A stretch of 27,155 bases of DNA from Pseudomonadota bacterium. GTDB lineage: Bacteria; Pseudomonadota; Alphaproteobacteria; Rhizobiales; Rhizobiaceae. The stretch lies in NCBI GenBank assembly GCA_023399465.1, contig JAEWPB010000067.1, forward strand, positions 1 through 27,155, written 5' to 3'. The notes beneath the pieces were generated by a model. That model had not been told where the DNA came from and did no database searches. It saw only the letters and a list, made by a program, of their open reading frames with translations. This document shows, in pieces, positions 15,467-22,309 of the stretch (positions are counted from its first letter, which is position 1; each line of letters opens with the position of its first letter). Both the position numbers and the translations under genes were made by a program.

Positions 15467-15522
15467 CCAGTCCATCCTGTTCGCGCCAACACATCAATCA
15501 CGCTGATCATAGCAAAATACGC

Positions 15523-15549
15523 TTGGCGCACCAGTGCGCGCGGCATAAT
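15523..15549 (+). promoter_or_regulatory. Candidate promoter with internal palindrome before the MFS gene
   Basis: A possible -35 (TTGGCG, 15523-15528, or CTTGGC one base earlier) and -10 (CATAAT, 15544-15549) are separated by 15-16 bases. Between them lies the palindrome GCGCAC-CA-GTGCGC at 15526-15539. That is where a repressor or a spacer-distorting MerR-like activator could bind. The start codon is 28 bases after the -10 with a consensus ribosome site between. The promoter is predicted from sequence only. Confidence 0.4.
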
Positions 15550-15576
15550 GTCCCGCTCACAATTCGAGGAGGAAAC

Positions 15577-16794
15577 ATGTCGGCCGCCACACGCCACCAC
15601 CCCATGCCCTGGTTCATCATTCTTTGCGGATCGGCAATCGCCCTGCTGACCTTCGGTCCGCGCTCGGCAATGGGCTTTTTCCAGCTGCCGATGCTTGCCG
15701 AAATGGGCTGGGACCGCTCGACCTTCGGCCTGGCCATGGCACTGCAGAACCTCTGCTGGGGTCTCGGCCAGCCGCTGTTCGGCGCCCTTGCCGACAAGTA
15801 TGGCACCGGCCGCATCCTGACCCTTGCCGGCATCCTCTATGCGCTCGGCCTGACCATCATGGCCTATGGCGATGCGCCGATCTGGCTGCATATCGGCGGC
15901 GGCGTGCTGGTCGGCCTTGCCGTCGGCGCCGGCTCCTTCGGCATCATCCTTTCCGCCTTCGCCCGCAATGTCACCGCGGAGCAGCGCTCGCTGGCCTTCG
16001 GCATCGGCACCGCGGCAGGTTCGGCAGGCATGTTCCTGTTCGCGCCGCTGAGCCAGGCGCTGATCTCAACCTATGGCTGGTCGGACAGCCTGGTCTATCT
16101 CGCGCTGCTGATGCTCATCGTTCCCGTTCTCGCCGTGCCGCTGCGCGGCAATGCAAAATCCGGAAGCCAGAGCCATACCCAGTACGAGCAGACTGCGGTT
16201 GCGGCGCTGTGCGAGGCCTTCGCCCACAAGAGCTATATTCTTCTGGTCTCCGGCTTCTTCGTCTGCGGCTACCAGGTCGCCTTCATCACCGCGCATTTCC
16301 CGGCCTATCTCGGCGACATCGGCATCGATGCCCGCTACGCGGTGATCGCCATGGCGCTGATCGGCTTCTTCAACATCTTCGGCTCGCTCGGCGCCGGCAT
16401 CATCGGCCAGCGTTACTCCAAGCCCTATTTCCTGGCGATCATCTATCTCCTGCGTTCGGTCGCCGTGGCGCTGTTCATCCTGCTGCCGCAGACGCCGCTG
16501 ACGGTCATTCTCTTCGCGATCGCAATGGGCCTGCTGTGGCTCTCGACCGTTCCGCCGACCAATGGCCTGGTCGCCATCATGTTCGGCACCCGCCATCTCG
16601 GGCTCCTCGGCGGCATGGTCTTCCTTTCCCACCAGATCGGCTCGTTCCTCGGCGTCTGGATGGGCGGTTATCTCTACGACCATTTCGGCACGTACGATCC
16701 GGTATGGTGGCTGGGCGTCGCTCTCGGCATCTTCGCCGCCATCGTTCACTGGCCGATCCAGGAGAAGATGGTCGAGCGGCCGCTTCCGGCCTGA
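15577..16794 (+). CDS. MFS transporter
   Basis: This 405-aa protein has the twelve hydrophobic segments of the major facilitator superfamily. The loop between helices 2 and 3 carries the expected motif (FGALADKYGTGRIL, around residues 68-81), and the N-terminal half contains ALQNLCWGLGQPLFG. The sequence style (AMGFFQLPMLAEMGWDRSTFGLAMA, and later MVFLSHQIGSFLGVWMGGYLYD) resembles monocarboxylate/oxalate-type MFS carriers, but no substrate can be assigned. The start at 15577 has GAGGAGG seven bases upstream, a strong site. A frame extending upstream to 15445 overlaps the MOSC gene and is not needed. A palindrome sits within its likely promoter. It converges on recO, 40 bases away. Confidence 0.9.
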   Translation: MSAATRHHPMPWFIILCGSAIALLTFGPRSAMGFFQLPMLAEMGWDRSTFGLAMALQNLCWGLGQPLFGALADKYGTGRILTLAGILYALGLTIMAYGDAPIWLHIGGGVLVGLAVGAGSFGIILSAFARNVTAEQRSLAFGIGTAAGSAGMFLFAPLSQALISTYGWSDSLVYLALLMLIVPVLAVPLRGNAKSGSQSHTQYEQTAVAALCEAFAHKSYILLVSGFFVCGYQVAFITAHFPAYLGDIGIDARYAVIAMALIGFFNIFGSLGAGIIGQRYSKPYFLAIIYLLRSVAVALFILLPQTPLTVILFAIAMGLLWLSTVPPTNGLVAIMFGTRHLGLLGGMVFLSHQIGSFLGVWMGGYLYDHFGTYDPVWWLGVALGIFAAIVHWPIQEKMVERPLPA

Positions 16795-16834
16795 AGGTAA
16801 AAGCTGAAGGGCTCGCGCCAATCAGGCCGAGTGG

Positions 16835-17602
16835 TCAGGCCGAGCGATCAGGAACGGCGGCATCTTCGGATGCCGCCTTCAGCGTCTTGAGCGCCGCCTG
16901 GACGAAGCCGGCACGCGCCGGCGCCATCTTCACGCCCCGCGGCTCATAGACATGGCGTTCAAGGAAATAGGCCGTCAGTCGGAATGCCGCGGCCAGGCTG
17001 TCGAAGTCGGCAGCCGCATGCGCTTCGTCGTTCAGGAATGCCGGCAAGACCAGCATCTTGTGCGCCCACGGTTCGCCGGCCGAGCGGCACACCGCCCTGC
17101 CCGATTTCGGCGAGACGTATACAAGTTCCTCGCGCACGCCCGTTGCGGCACATTCGGTCAGATCCAGACCAAAGCCGAGATCATTCAGCACCGCCAATTC
17201 GAAGCGGACGTAAAGCTCGCCCGCATCCGCAGGCTCGTGCAGGTTCTCAAGAATGATGTCGAGCGCGTCGTATAGGTGGGGATGGGGATCGCGCTCGGGA
17301 AGCAGACGCAGCAGCGCGCCCATCGCCTGCACGCCGTAGACGGCGGTGGCGCTTTCCATCAGCCTTGCCGCCCGCAGGCGCACGGGCTCGATCCTGAAGT
17401 CGCCGAGATGCTCGTGCAGCCGCGCACGCCACGTCGCCTCGACGAGGTTCCCGGGCTGCAGGACCGGCTGCATCGCCCGCGAGCGTCCGGAGCGCACGAG
17501 GCCGAGGTGGCGGCCGCGATCGCGCGTCATCACCTCGGCAACGACACTCGTCTCGCCGTGGCGCCTGACACCCAGGATGATTGCCTCGTCCTGCCACTGC
17601 AT
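16835..17602 (-). CDS. recO: DNA repair protein RecO
   Basis: This 255-aa protein has the N-terminal OB-fold (MQWQDEAIILGVRRHGETSVVAEVMTRD) and a helical C-terminal domain with LYVRFELAVLNDLGFGLDL and TGVREELVYVSPKSGRAVCR. RecO, with RecR, loads RecA onto SSB-coated single-stranded DNA in gap repair, and can anneal strands. Two cysteines (CAATG and AVCRS) lie where some RecO proteins bind zinc, but a full four-cysteine set is not visible. The gene lies after era in the same direction, separated by 125 bases and a hairpin, so it may have its own promoter. The start at 17602 is the ATG beginning at the OB-fold. Confidence 0.94.
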   Translation of the reverse strand: MQWQDEAIILGVRRHGETSVVAEVMTRDRGRHLGLVRSGRSRAMQPVLQPGNLVEATWRARLHEHLGDFRIEPVRLRAARLMESATAVYGVQAMGALLRLLPERDPHPHLYDALDIILENLHEPADAGELYVRFELAVLNDLGFGLDLTECAATGVREELVYVSPKSGRAVCRSAGEPWAHKMLVLPAFLNDEAHAAADFDSLAAAFRLTAYFLERHVYEPRGVKMAPARAGFVQAALKTLKAASEDAAVPDRSA

Positions 17603-17694
17603 CGGCGGCTAGCGCTCCTGATTGACTGACGCATCCATTCTAGAACCGTTCATGGTCGAATGGAATCGCCTGACGACCGGACTGTCATGAACGA

Positions 17695-17713
17695 AGCCCC
17701 CGACAGAGGGGCT
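17695..17713 (-). terminator. Terminator-like hairpin after era
   Basis: AGCCCC (17695-17700) pairs with GGGGCT (17708-17713) around a 7-base loop, 15 bases beyond the era stop. On the leftward transcript it is followed by TTCGTTC, a poor U-tract. It probably ends or attenuates the lepB-rnc-era transcript before recO. Confidence 0.5.
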
Positions 17714-17727
17714 CTCCACTTGCGTCA

Positions 17728-18675
17728 TCAGCCCTTGGGGAAATCCAGACCCATCTCGCGGAAGCGCTCGGGGTCATCACCCCAGTGCTCGCGCACCTTG
17801 ACGAACAGGAACAGATGGACCGGCTGATCGAGGATCTCGGAAAGCTCCTTGCGCGAGGCAGTGGAGATCGCCTTGATCGTCTCGCCGTTCTTGCCGAGCG
17901 CAATCTTCTTCTGGCTGTCGCGCTCGACGTAGATCACCTGCTCGATGCGAACCGAGCCGTCCTTGCGCTCTTCCCACTTTTCGGTCTCGACATGCGATGC
18001 GTAGGGCAGCTCCTGGTGGAGACGCAGGAACAGCTTCTCGCGCGTGATTTCGGCGGCGAGCTGGCGCATCGGCAGATCCGAAATCTGGTCTTCCGGATAG
18101 TACCACGGCCCTTCCGGCAGGGTCTCCGCCAGATATTCCATGACGTCGTCGCAGCCCGATCCGGTGGTCGCCGAAATCATGAAGGTGCGCTCGAACTTCA
18201 CTGCCTCGTTGGCAGCGGCGGCAAGCTTCAGCAGATCTTCGGGCCGCACCCGGTCGATCTTGTTCAGCACCAGGATCTTCGGCTGACGGACATCCTTGAG
18301 GCCCTCGAGGATCGCCTCGGCATCACCGCGCAAGCCACGCTCGCTGTCGATCAGCAGCATGATGAGATCGGCATCCTTGGCGCCGCCCCACGCGCTCGTG
18401 ACCATCGCCCGGTCGAGCCGGCGGCGCGGCTTGAAGATGCCGGGCGTGTCCATGAAAACGATCTGGGCGTTGTTGTGGATGGCGATGCCACGCACGATCG
18501 CACGGGTCGTCTGCACCTTGTGGCTGACGATCGAAACCTTGGCACCGACGAGGCGGTTGACCAGCGTCGACTTGCCGGCGTTGGTCGCGCCTATAAGGGC
18601 GACGAAGCCGGAACGGGTCGGCATGCTGCCGGCCTCTGCTTCATTGCCGGTGGTGGGCATTTCATGTTCGCTCAT
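17728..18675 (-). CDS. era: GTPase Era
   Basis: This 315-aa ribosome-assembly GTPase binds 16S rRNA near its 3' end and couples 30S maturation to growth. GTPase motifs are G1 GATNAGKST (29-37), G3 DTPG (76-79), G4 NKID (138-141) and G5 SATTGSG; the Thr in place of Pro in G1 does not touch the essential Lys/Ser. The C-terminal KH domain shows IALGKNGETIKAI. The ATG at 18675 is preferred: it follows the rnc stop by eight bases, whereas the ATG at 18711 lies inside rnc. The first 20 residues (SEHEMPTTGNEAEAGSMPT) are a polar extension. With lepB and rnc it forms a classic operon. Confidence 0.96.
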   Translation of the reverse strand: MSEHEMPTTGNEAEAGSMPTRSGFVALIGATNAGKSTLVNRLVGAKVSIVSHKVQTTRAIVRGIAIHNNAQIVFMDTPGIFKPRRRLDRAMVTSAWGGAKDADLIMLLIDSERGLRGDAEAILEGLKDVRQPKILVLNKIDRVRPEDLLKLAAAANEAVKFERTFMISATTGSGCDDVMEYLAETLPEGPWYYPEDQISDLPMRQLAAEITREKLFLRLHQELPYASHVETEKWEERKDGSVRIEQVIYVERDSQKKIALGKNGETIKAISTASRKELSEILDQPVHLFLFVKVREHWGDDPERFREMGLDFPKG

Positions 18676-18683
18676 ACTATCCG

Positions 18684-19403
18684 TCAATTTCCGGCAGGGG
18701 ATTTCTGCCAAACACCTTCGCGCTCCAGCACCTTTGTCGCAGCCACCTGCTCGGCGGCGCGCTTGGAGCGATCAATTCCTGTCTCCGGCGTAATGCCGGC
18801 AATCTCCACGGTCACCGTGAAACGGGGATCATGATCCGGTCCGGACCGATCATCAATCCTGTAGACGGGCGTCACGCCAAATTTCGCATGCGCCCACTCC
18901 TGCAACTCCGTCTTGGCGTCGCGGCGGGCACCATCGGCGCGCACCGCACGGTTCTGCCAGTAGCGCATGATGAAGCGGCGGGCGATTTCGAGGCCGCCGT
19001 CAAGATAGATCGCCGCGATCAGGCTTTCGACGACATCGGCCCGGACGTTCATCATCCGCTTGCCGGTCAGCTTCTTCACATCGGCGCCCGTGCGGATGAA
19101 AAGATGAAGGTTCATCTCATCCGCGACTTCGGCACAGGTTTCCGCGCTGACAAGCTGGTTGAGCCGCACGGACAGTTCACCTTCGCCCGCCGCGCGGAAC
19201 GTCGTGAACAGAAGCTCGGCGATGCACAGGCCCAGCACACGGTCGCCGAGGAATTCCAGGCGCTCGTAGTTTCCGCCCTTGGCAGTGCGAGCACTGGCAT
19301 GGGTCAGCGCCCGGTCGAGGCGGCCCTTGTCGACAAAGTCGTAACCAATCAATGCCTCAAGCTTGGCGAGTTCCGCCGCGGTGAGGGTCGGCGTCTTGCT
19401 CAT
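18684..19403 (-). CDS. rnc: Ribonuclease III
   Basis: This 239-aa endonuclease cuts double-stranded RNA, including the rRNA precursor. The family signature ERLEFLGDRVL is at residues 47-57 with the catalytic Asp54, and the second metal-binding acid is Glu126 in RADVVESLIAAIYLDGG. A double-stranded RNA-binding domain follows (about 160-235: DAKTELQEWAHAKFGVTPVYRI, RSKRAAEQVAATKVLE). The ATG at 19403 overlaps the lepB stop as ATGA, so translation is coupled; an upstream in-frame ATG at 19448 lies within lepB. The length is usual. Confidence 0.97.
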   Translation of the reverse strand: MSKTPTLTAAELAKLEALIGYDFVDKGRLDRALTHASARTAKGGNYERLEFLGDRVLGLCIAELLFTTFRAAGEGELSVRLNQLVSAETCAEVADEMNLHLFIRTGADVKKLTGKRMMNVRADVVESLIAAIYLDGGLEIARRFIMRYWQNRAVRADGARRDAKTELQEWAHAKFGVTPVYRIDDRSGPDHDPRFTVTVEIAGITPETGIDRSKRAAEQVAATKVLEREGVWQKSPAGN

Positions 19404-20143
19404 TCTACGCTCTTGAACAGGCGATCCCACCGCATATTGGCGGGCCATTTCCAGATTTCACGGAAGGCCGTATCGTTGCCCAGCGAGAAGAAGATGATGC
19501 TGGCACGGCCGACGAGGTTTTCCGCAGGAACGTAACCGACGTCGAAGCGGCTATCCAGCGAGTTGTCGCGATTGTCGCCCATCACGAAATACTGGCCCGG
19601 CGGGACGATGAACTCGCGGGTGTTGTCGCCGCGGGAATTCGGCGTCTGGTCGAGCGTGTCGAAGCTCACGCCGTTATCGAGCGTCTCGCGGAAAACAGGC
19701 ACGTCCGTGCCCGGATCGAGGCGGTAGTCGGAATTGAAGGTGCCGTCGGGCTGCTTGGGAACCGGCTGGCCGTTGATGTGCAGCACACCGTCGATCATCT
19801 GCACCCGGTCACCGGGAAGGCCGATGACGCGCTTGATGTAGTCGATATCGGGGTTCGGCGGGAAGCGGAACACGACGATGTCGCCGCGTTCGGGTTCACT
19901 GGCGAAAATGCGGCCGCTGAAGAGATTCGGCGAGAACGGCAGCGAGTACTTCGAGTAGCCATAGGCGAACTTGTTGACGAAGAGGTAGTCGCCAACCAGC
20001 AGAGTCGGCATCATCGAACCCGAGGGAATGGTGAAAGGCTGGAAGAGGACGGTCCGGATCACCATGGCCAGAATCAACGCCTGGATGATAACCTTGATGT
20101 TTTCCCACAGGGCGTTGGGCTTCTTCTCTACTTTGTCGCTCAC
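19400..20143 (-). CDS. lepB: Signal peptidase I
   Basis: This 247-aa inner-membrane protease removes Sec signal peptides from exported proteins. It has a single N-terminal membrane helix (about 15-35, NIKVIIQALILAMVIRTVLF), then the catalytic serine block PSGSMMPTL (Ser43) and the lysine base Lys104 in DYIKRVIGLPGD, and the C-terminal FVMGDNRDNSLDSRF. I chose GTG at 20143, with GGAA eight bases before it; the ATG at 20170 would add nine residues with no good site. The rnc start overlaps its stop. The exported proteins at 3125 and 3962 in this window would be typical substrates of the cell's LepB. Confidence 0.95.
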   Translation of the reverse strand: MSDKVEKKPNALWENIKVIIQALILAMVIRTVLFQPFTIPSGSMMPTLLVGDYLFVNKFAYGYSKYSLPFSPNLFSGRIFASEPERGDIVVFRFPPNPDIDYIKRVIGLPGDRVQMIDGVLHINGQPVPKQPDGTFNSDYRLDPGTDVPVFRETLDNGVSFDTLDQTPNSRGDNTREFIVPPGQYFVMGDNRDNSLDSRFDVGYVPAENLVGRASIIFFSLGNDTAFREIWKWPANMRWDRLFKSVE

Positions 20144-20273
20144 GCACGCATTTCCTTCATTGCGGTCCATCCTGGTCCGCAGGCCAATTCTTCGGCGTCC
20201 TCTCTAGCCGCTTCCGGCCGCGGCGGCAAGGCGAAGCGGGGAAAAGCCGCCGGAACCGGGCGCCGGAACGCAT

Positions 20274-20296
20274 TAAAATTACGTAAGGCAATTTTA
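20274..20296. promoter_or_regulatory. AT-rich inverted repeat between acpS and lepB
   Basis: TAAAATT-N9-AATTTTA forms a perfect 7-bp inverted repeat in an otherwise GC-rich 266-bp gap, 131 bases upstream of the lepB start. Its isolation suggests promoter DNA or a regulator site for lepB-rnc-era. No matching regulator is known to me. The rest of the gap holds no convincing gene. Confidence 0.35.
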
Positions 20297-20409
20297 GCGG
20301 AAGGTGGGAAGCATGGAAACGCTCTTCGCCGAGGCGGTGCCGGCAAGGTCCGACGGGCTTCCTTCAGGCCCGCATCCGCCTTGCATCGACAAAGCGACTA
20401 CGGGCGCCA

Positions 20410-20814
20410 TCACGCCCTGAGCGGCACGGCCTCGATAATCACGAAGGCCTGGGCGATCGGGTATTCGTCGGTAATGGTCAGGTGGATCACTGGCTCATGT
20501 CCGGCCGGCATCAGTTCCTGCAGCTTCTCGCCCGCGCCGCCGGTCAAGGCCATGGTCGGCTTGCCGCTCGGAAGATTGACGACCCCCATGTCCCGCCAGA
20601 ACACACCCTGCGCGATGCCGGTGCCTAGCGCCTTGGAACAGGCCTCCTTGGCCGCAAAGCGCTTGGCATAGGATTCCGCCCGGTTCTTGCGACGCTCGGA
20701 CTTGGCCTGCTCGATGTCGGTAAAGCAGCGCTGGACAAAACGCTCGCCGAAGCGCGCCAGAGACTTCTCCACGCGCCTGATGTCGATGAGATCGCTTCCG
20801 ATGCCGATGATCAT
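20410..20814 (-). CDS. acpS: Holo-[acyl-carrier-protein] synthase
   Basis: This 134-aa enzyme transfers phosphopantetheine from coenzyme A to a serine of apo-ACP, activating fatty-acid synthesis. Both metal-binding acids are present: Asp8 in GIGSDLIDIRR and Glu57 in KRFAAKEACSKALGTG. ERFVQRCFT and the C-terminal HLTITDEYPIAQAFVIIE are family marks. The ATG at 20814 has AAGGAAC about 10 bases upstream; the frame continues upstream but without family similarity. In many rhizobia pdxJ or another gene separates acpS from rsh; here the space holds accessory DNA instead. The gene leads leftward towards lepB. Confidence 0.95.
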   Translation of the reverse strand: MIIGIGSDLIDIRRVEKSLARFGERFVQRCFTDIEQAKSERRKNRAESYAKRFAAKEACSKALGTGIAQGVFWRDMGVVNLPSGKPTMALTGGAGEKLQELMPAGHEPVIHLTITDEYPIAQAFVIIEAVPLRA

Positions 20815-21057
20815 GGCCTTGTTCCTTCGAACCTGATGCGGGCGAGCGATGCATCCGCTGCACCCGCCAGCGAGACTACGTCCCGGCAGGGAGCCTGCCG
20901 CGCCTGCACTGTCTCTAGCGCACAATAGGTTAAAGGATGGATCAGCGCAGCAGCGATACTGCGCAAACGGGCGGAACGCGGCCAAGGCCAGTGATGCACG
21001 CGTTCACCGGAAGAAGCGGCGCGGCCGGCGTCGCTCCACGAACTCAGCTATGCGAAA

Positions 21058-21210
21058 TCAAAGACCCTTGCGGAACAGGCCGCTGTCGATCTGGCGCTGC
21101 CGATATTCAAGATCGATCCGATCACGCGAACCGTTCAAATAAGCCATTTCGCGCTCCGCAACGGTTGGAATGCGCATCGCTCTTGCAAACTTCCTGAGCT
21201 GGTCAAACAT
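21058..21210 (-). CDS. DUF3563-like small protein, 50 aa
   Basis: The protein begins MFDQLRKFARAMRIPTVAER and contains AYLNGSRDRIDLEYRQRQID, which fits the DUF3563 pattern of a Tyr-Leu-x-x-Ser-x-Asp-x-x-Asp-Leu-Glu core followed by Arg and Ile-Asp. The start at 21210 has GAAGGAACGAGG 5-16 bases upstream. DUF3563 proteins are short alphaproteobacterial/betaproteobacterial proteins of unknown function. The N-terminus is an amphipathic basic helix. Its leader (to about 21300) is partly repeated before rsh, where the start codon is lost. A perfect palindrome lies 84-104 bases upstream. Confidence 0.65.
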   Translation of the reverse strand: MFDQLRKFARAMRIPTVAEREMAYLNGSRDRIDLEYRQRQIDSGLFRKGL

Positions 21211-21300
21211 GGTACGCCTCGTTCCTTCTTCACTTCTATGACCAAAGGATAGGCGCACTCGCGCTGCTTCACCAACGCTGGTTGCACTCTACAGATATGC
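21193..21300 (-). repeat. Leader repeat, copy 1 (intact, in front of the DUF3563-like gene)
   Basis: This 108-bp segment covers the first codons, ribosome site and leader of the DUF3563-like gene. It matches 22177-22279 in the same orientation: 21262-21300 differs from 22241-22279 at only two of 39 positions, and the rest aligns without gaps apart from a 5-base deletion in copy 2 at the start codon. Sequence identity is weaker nearer the start codon. Confidence 0.8.
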
Positions 21301-21314
21301 GCTTGACGCATATC
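21294..21314. promoter_or_regulatory. Perfect palindrome upstream of the DUF3563-like gene
   Basis: GATATGCG-N5-CGCATATC, the same 8-N5-8 layout as the site before nadA but a different sequence. It straddles the edge of the leader repeat: copy 2 keeps the half GATATGC but has lost the other. It may be an operator for the small gene, or for the rightward GST gene starting at 21523. Confidence 0.45.
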
Positions 21315-21522
21315 AATGACATTATTCAAGCGAAACCTTGGGAAACTGCACAAAATTTATGCTGAACGATAACGAATATTCCTTTGCTGCCACAACGGAA
21401 GCCTTGACGAACCGGAGTTGCGATCGGTCTGTTCCAGAGAGATGAGCCATGGCATAAATCAGCACGCGAGCCGTAGGCGTCGAAACCGATAGCCTAAATG
21501 CAATTTGCGAAGATGGGTGAAA

Positions 21523-22161
21523 ATGATGCCACAACCGCGGCTCTTCGGCGCTGACTACAGCGTTTATGTGCGGATCGCTCGCCTTTGCCTGATCGAGAAG
21601 GGAATTGGGCATGAACTCGTACCCATTGACATCTTTGCCGACGGCGGGCCACCGACCGAATACCTAGCAAGGCACCCCTTTGGACGCATCCCCGCCTTCG
21701 AGCACAAGGGATTTGCACTGTATGAGACGGGTGCGATTGCTCGATATATCGATGAAGCCTTCGATGGGCCGAAGCTACAGCCAAATGATGCTTTGAATCG
21801 CGCGCGATGCAATCAGCTGATCAGCATTGCCGACAACTATGCTTATCCTCATCTGGTCTGGGGAGTGTATGTCGAGAGAGTGTCGAAGCCTGATCGTGGC
21901 GTTCCTACCGACGAGGAAAAGCTCGCTACATCGCTGTCAAATGCAAGCAAATGCCTAACCGCGATGTCCGACCTCATGGGCGACGGCCCGTGGCTCGCTG
22001 GCCGTCAACTGACGCTGGCCGATATTTACGCTGCCCCCATGTTCGACTATTTCCTTTTGACGCACGAGGGAAATGACCTCTTAGATCGACATGGCAATCT
22101 TAAAAGTTGGTGGGAGCGGATGGCTTTGCGGCCTTCCATGGCGGCGACCAAGCCGTCTTAG
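21523..22161 (+). CDS. Glutathione S-transferase family protein
   Basis: This 212-aa protein has the N-terminal thioredoxin fold (about 4-82): PRLFGADYSVYVRIARLCLIEKG with a possible catalytic Ser13, the cis-proline in FGRIPAFE (Pro57) and LYETGAIARYIDEAF (Glu68-Thr69, glutathione gamma-Glu contacts). The helical C-terminal domain contains GPWLAGRQLTLADIYAAPMFDYF, with the usual LxxADI motif. Likely role: glutathione conjugation or reduction in the cytoplasm. The ATG at 21523 has GGGTG four bases upstream; a second ATG follows at once. Codon use is visibly more AT-rich than in neighbours (many A/T third bases), and it is the only rightward gene in a leftward block, both signs of transfer. Confidence 0.88.
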   Translation: MMPQPRLFGADYSVYVRIARLCLIEKGIGHELVPIDIFADGGPPTEYLARHPFGRIPAFEHKGFALYETGAIARYIDEAFDGPKLQPNDALNRARCNQLISIADNYAYPHLVWGVYVERVSKPDRGVPTDEEKLATSLSNASKCLTAMSDLMGDGPWLAGRQLTLADIYAAPMFDYFLLTHEGNDLLDRHGNLKSWWERMALRPSMAATKPS

Positions 22162-22176
22162 TCCTGAGATACTCTG

Positions 22177-22279
22177 CCTGAACTGATCAAACTTGCCTCG
22201 TTCCCTCTTCGCTTCGACAATGAGAGAATAGCCGCGACGACGCTGCTTCACCAACGCTGGCCGCACTCTACAGATATGC
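22177..22279 (-). pseudogene. Leader repeat, copy 2: decayed 5' end of a second DUF3563-like gene
   Basis: Read leftward, the segment matches the leader and ribosome site of the gene at 21058-21210, including GGAACGAGGC, but a 5-base deletion removes the ATG. The next codons still spell a copy of the small protein's start (FDQFRQ against FDQLRK). The match then stops near 22177, 15 bases from the GST stop. It is a remnant: the body of the gene is gone. Confidence 0.65.
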
Positions 22280-22309
22280 AAGCGACGCACCGCCCCGGCG
22301 GCGTCGCTT
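22280..22309 (-). terminator. Hairpin at the end of rsh
   Basis: AAGCGACGC and GCGTCGCTT (22280-22288 and 22301-22309) form a perfect 9-bp stem around a 12-base GC-rich loop. The stem overlaps the rsh TAA stop (22308-22310), so ribosomes finishing rsh would disturb it. There is no U-tract beyond (TTGCATAT follows). Confidence 0.5.

Noticed and set aside
16813..16850. Repeated TCAGGCCGAG near the recO end
   Set aside because: Two short copies, one within the recO stop region; too short to be a meaningful element.
15624..16949. A 441-codon rightward frame overlapping the MFS gene
   Set aside because: It is Arg/His/Pro-rich and runs in another frame over the transporter, whose ribosome site and membrane pattern are clear.
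20140..20346. A 68-codon leftward frame ending on the lepB start (GTGA)
   Set aside because: The overlap is suggestive but the protein is Arg/Pro/Ala-rich, has no ribosome site and crosses the AT palindrome. It is more likely chance.
20884..20900. CGGCAGG-GAG-CCTGCCG hairpin
   Set aside because: A 7-bp stem in GC-rich DNA with no U-tract on either strand and no gene end nearby; not enough for a terminator.
21322..21612. A 96-codon leftward frame before and inside GST
   Set aside because: Half of it is antisense to GST, and the rest has no recognisable protein features; I do not call a gene in 21315-21522.
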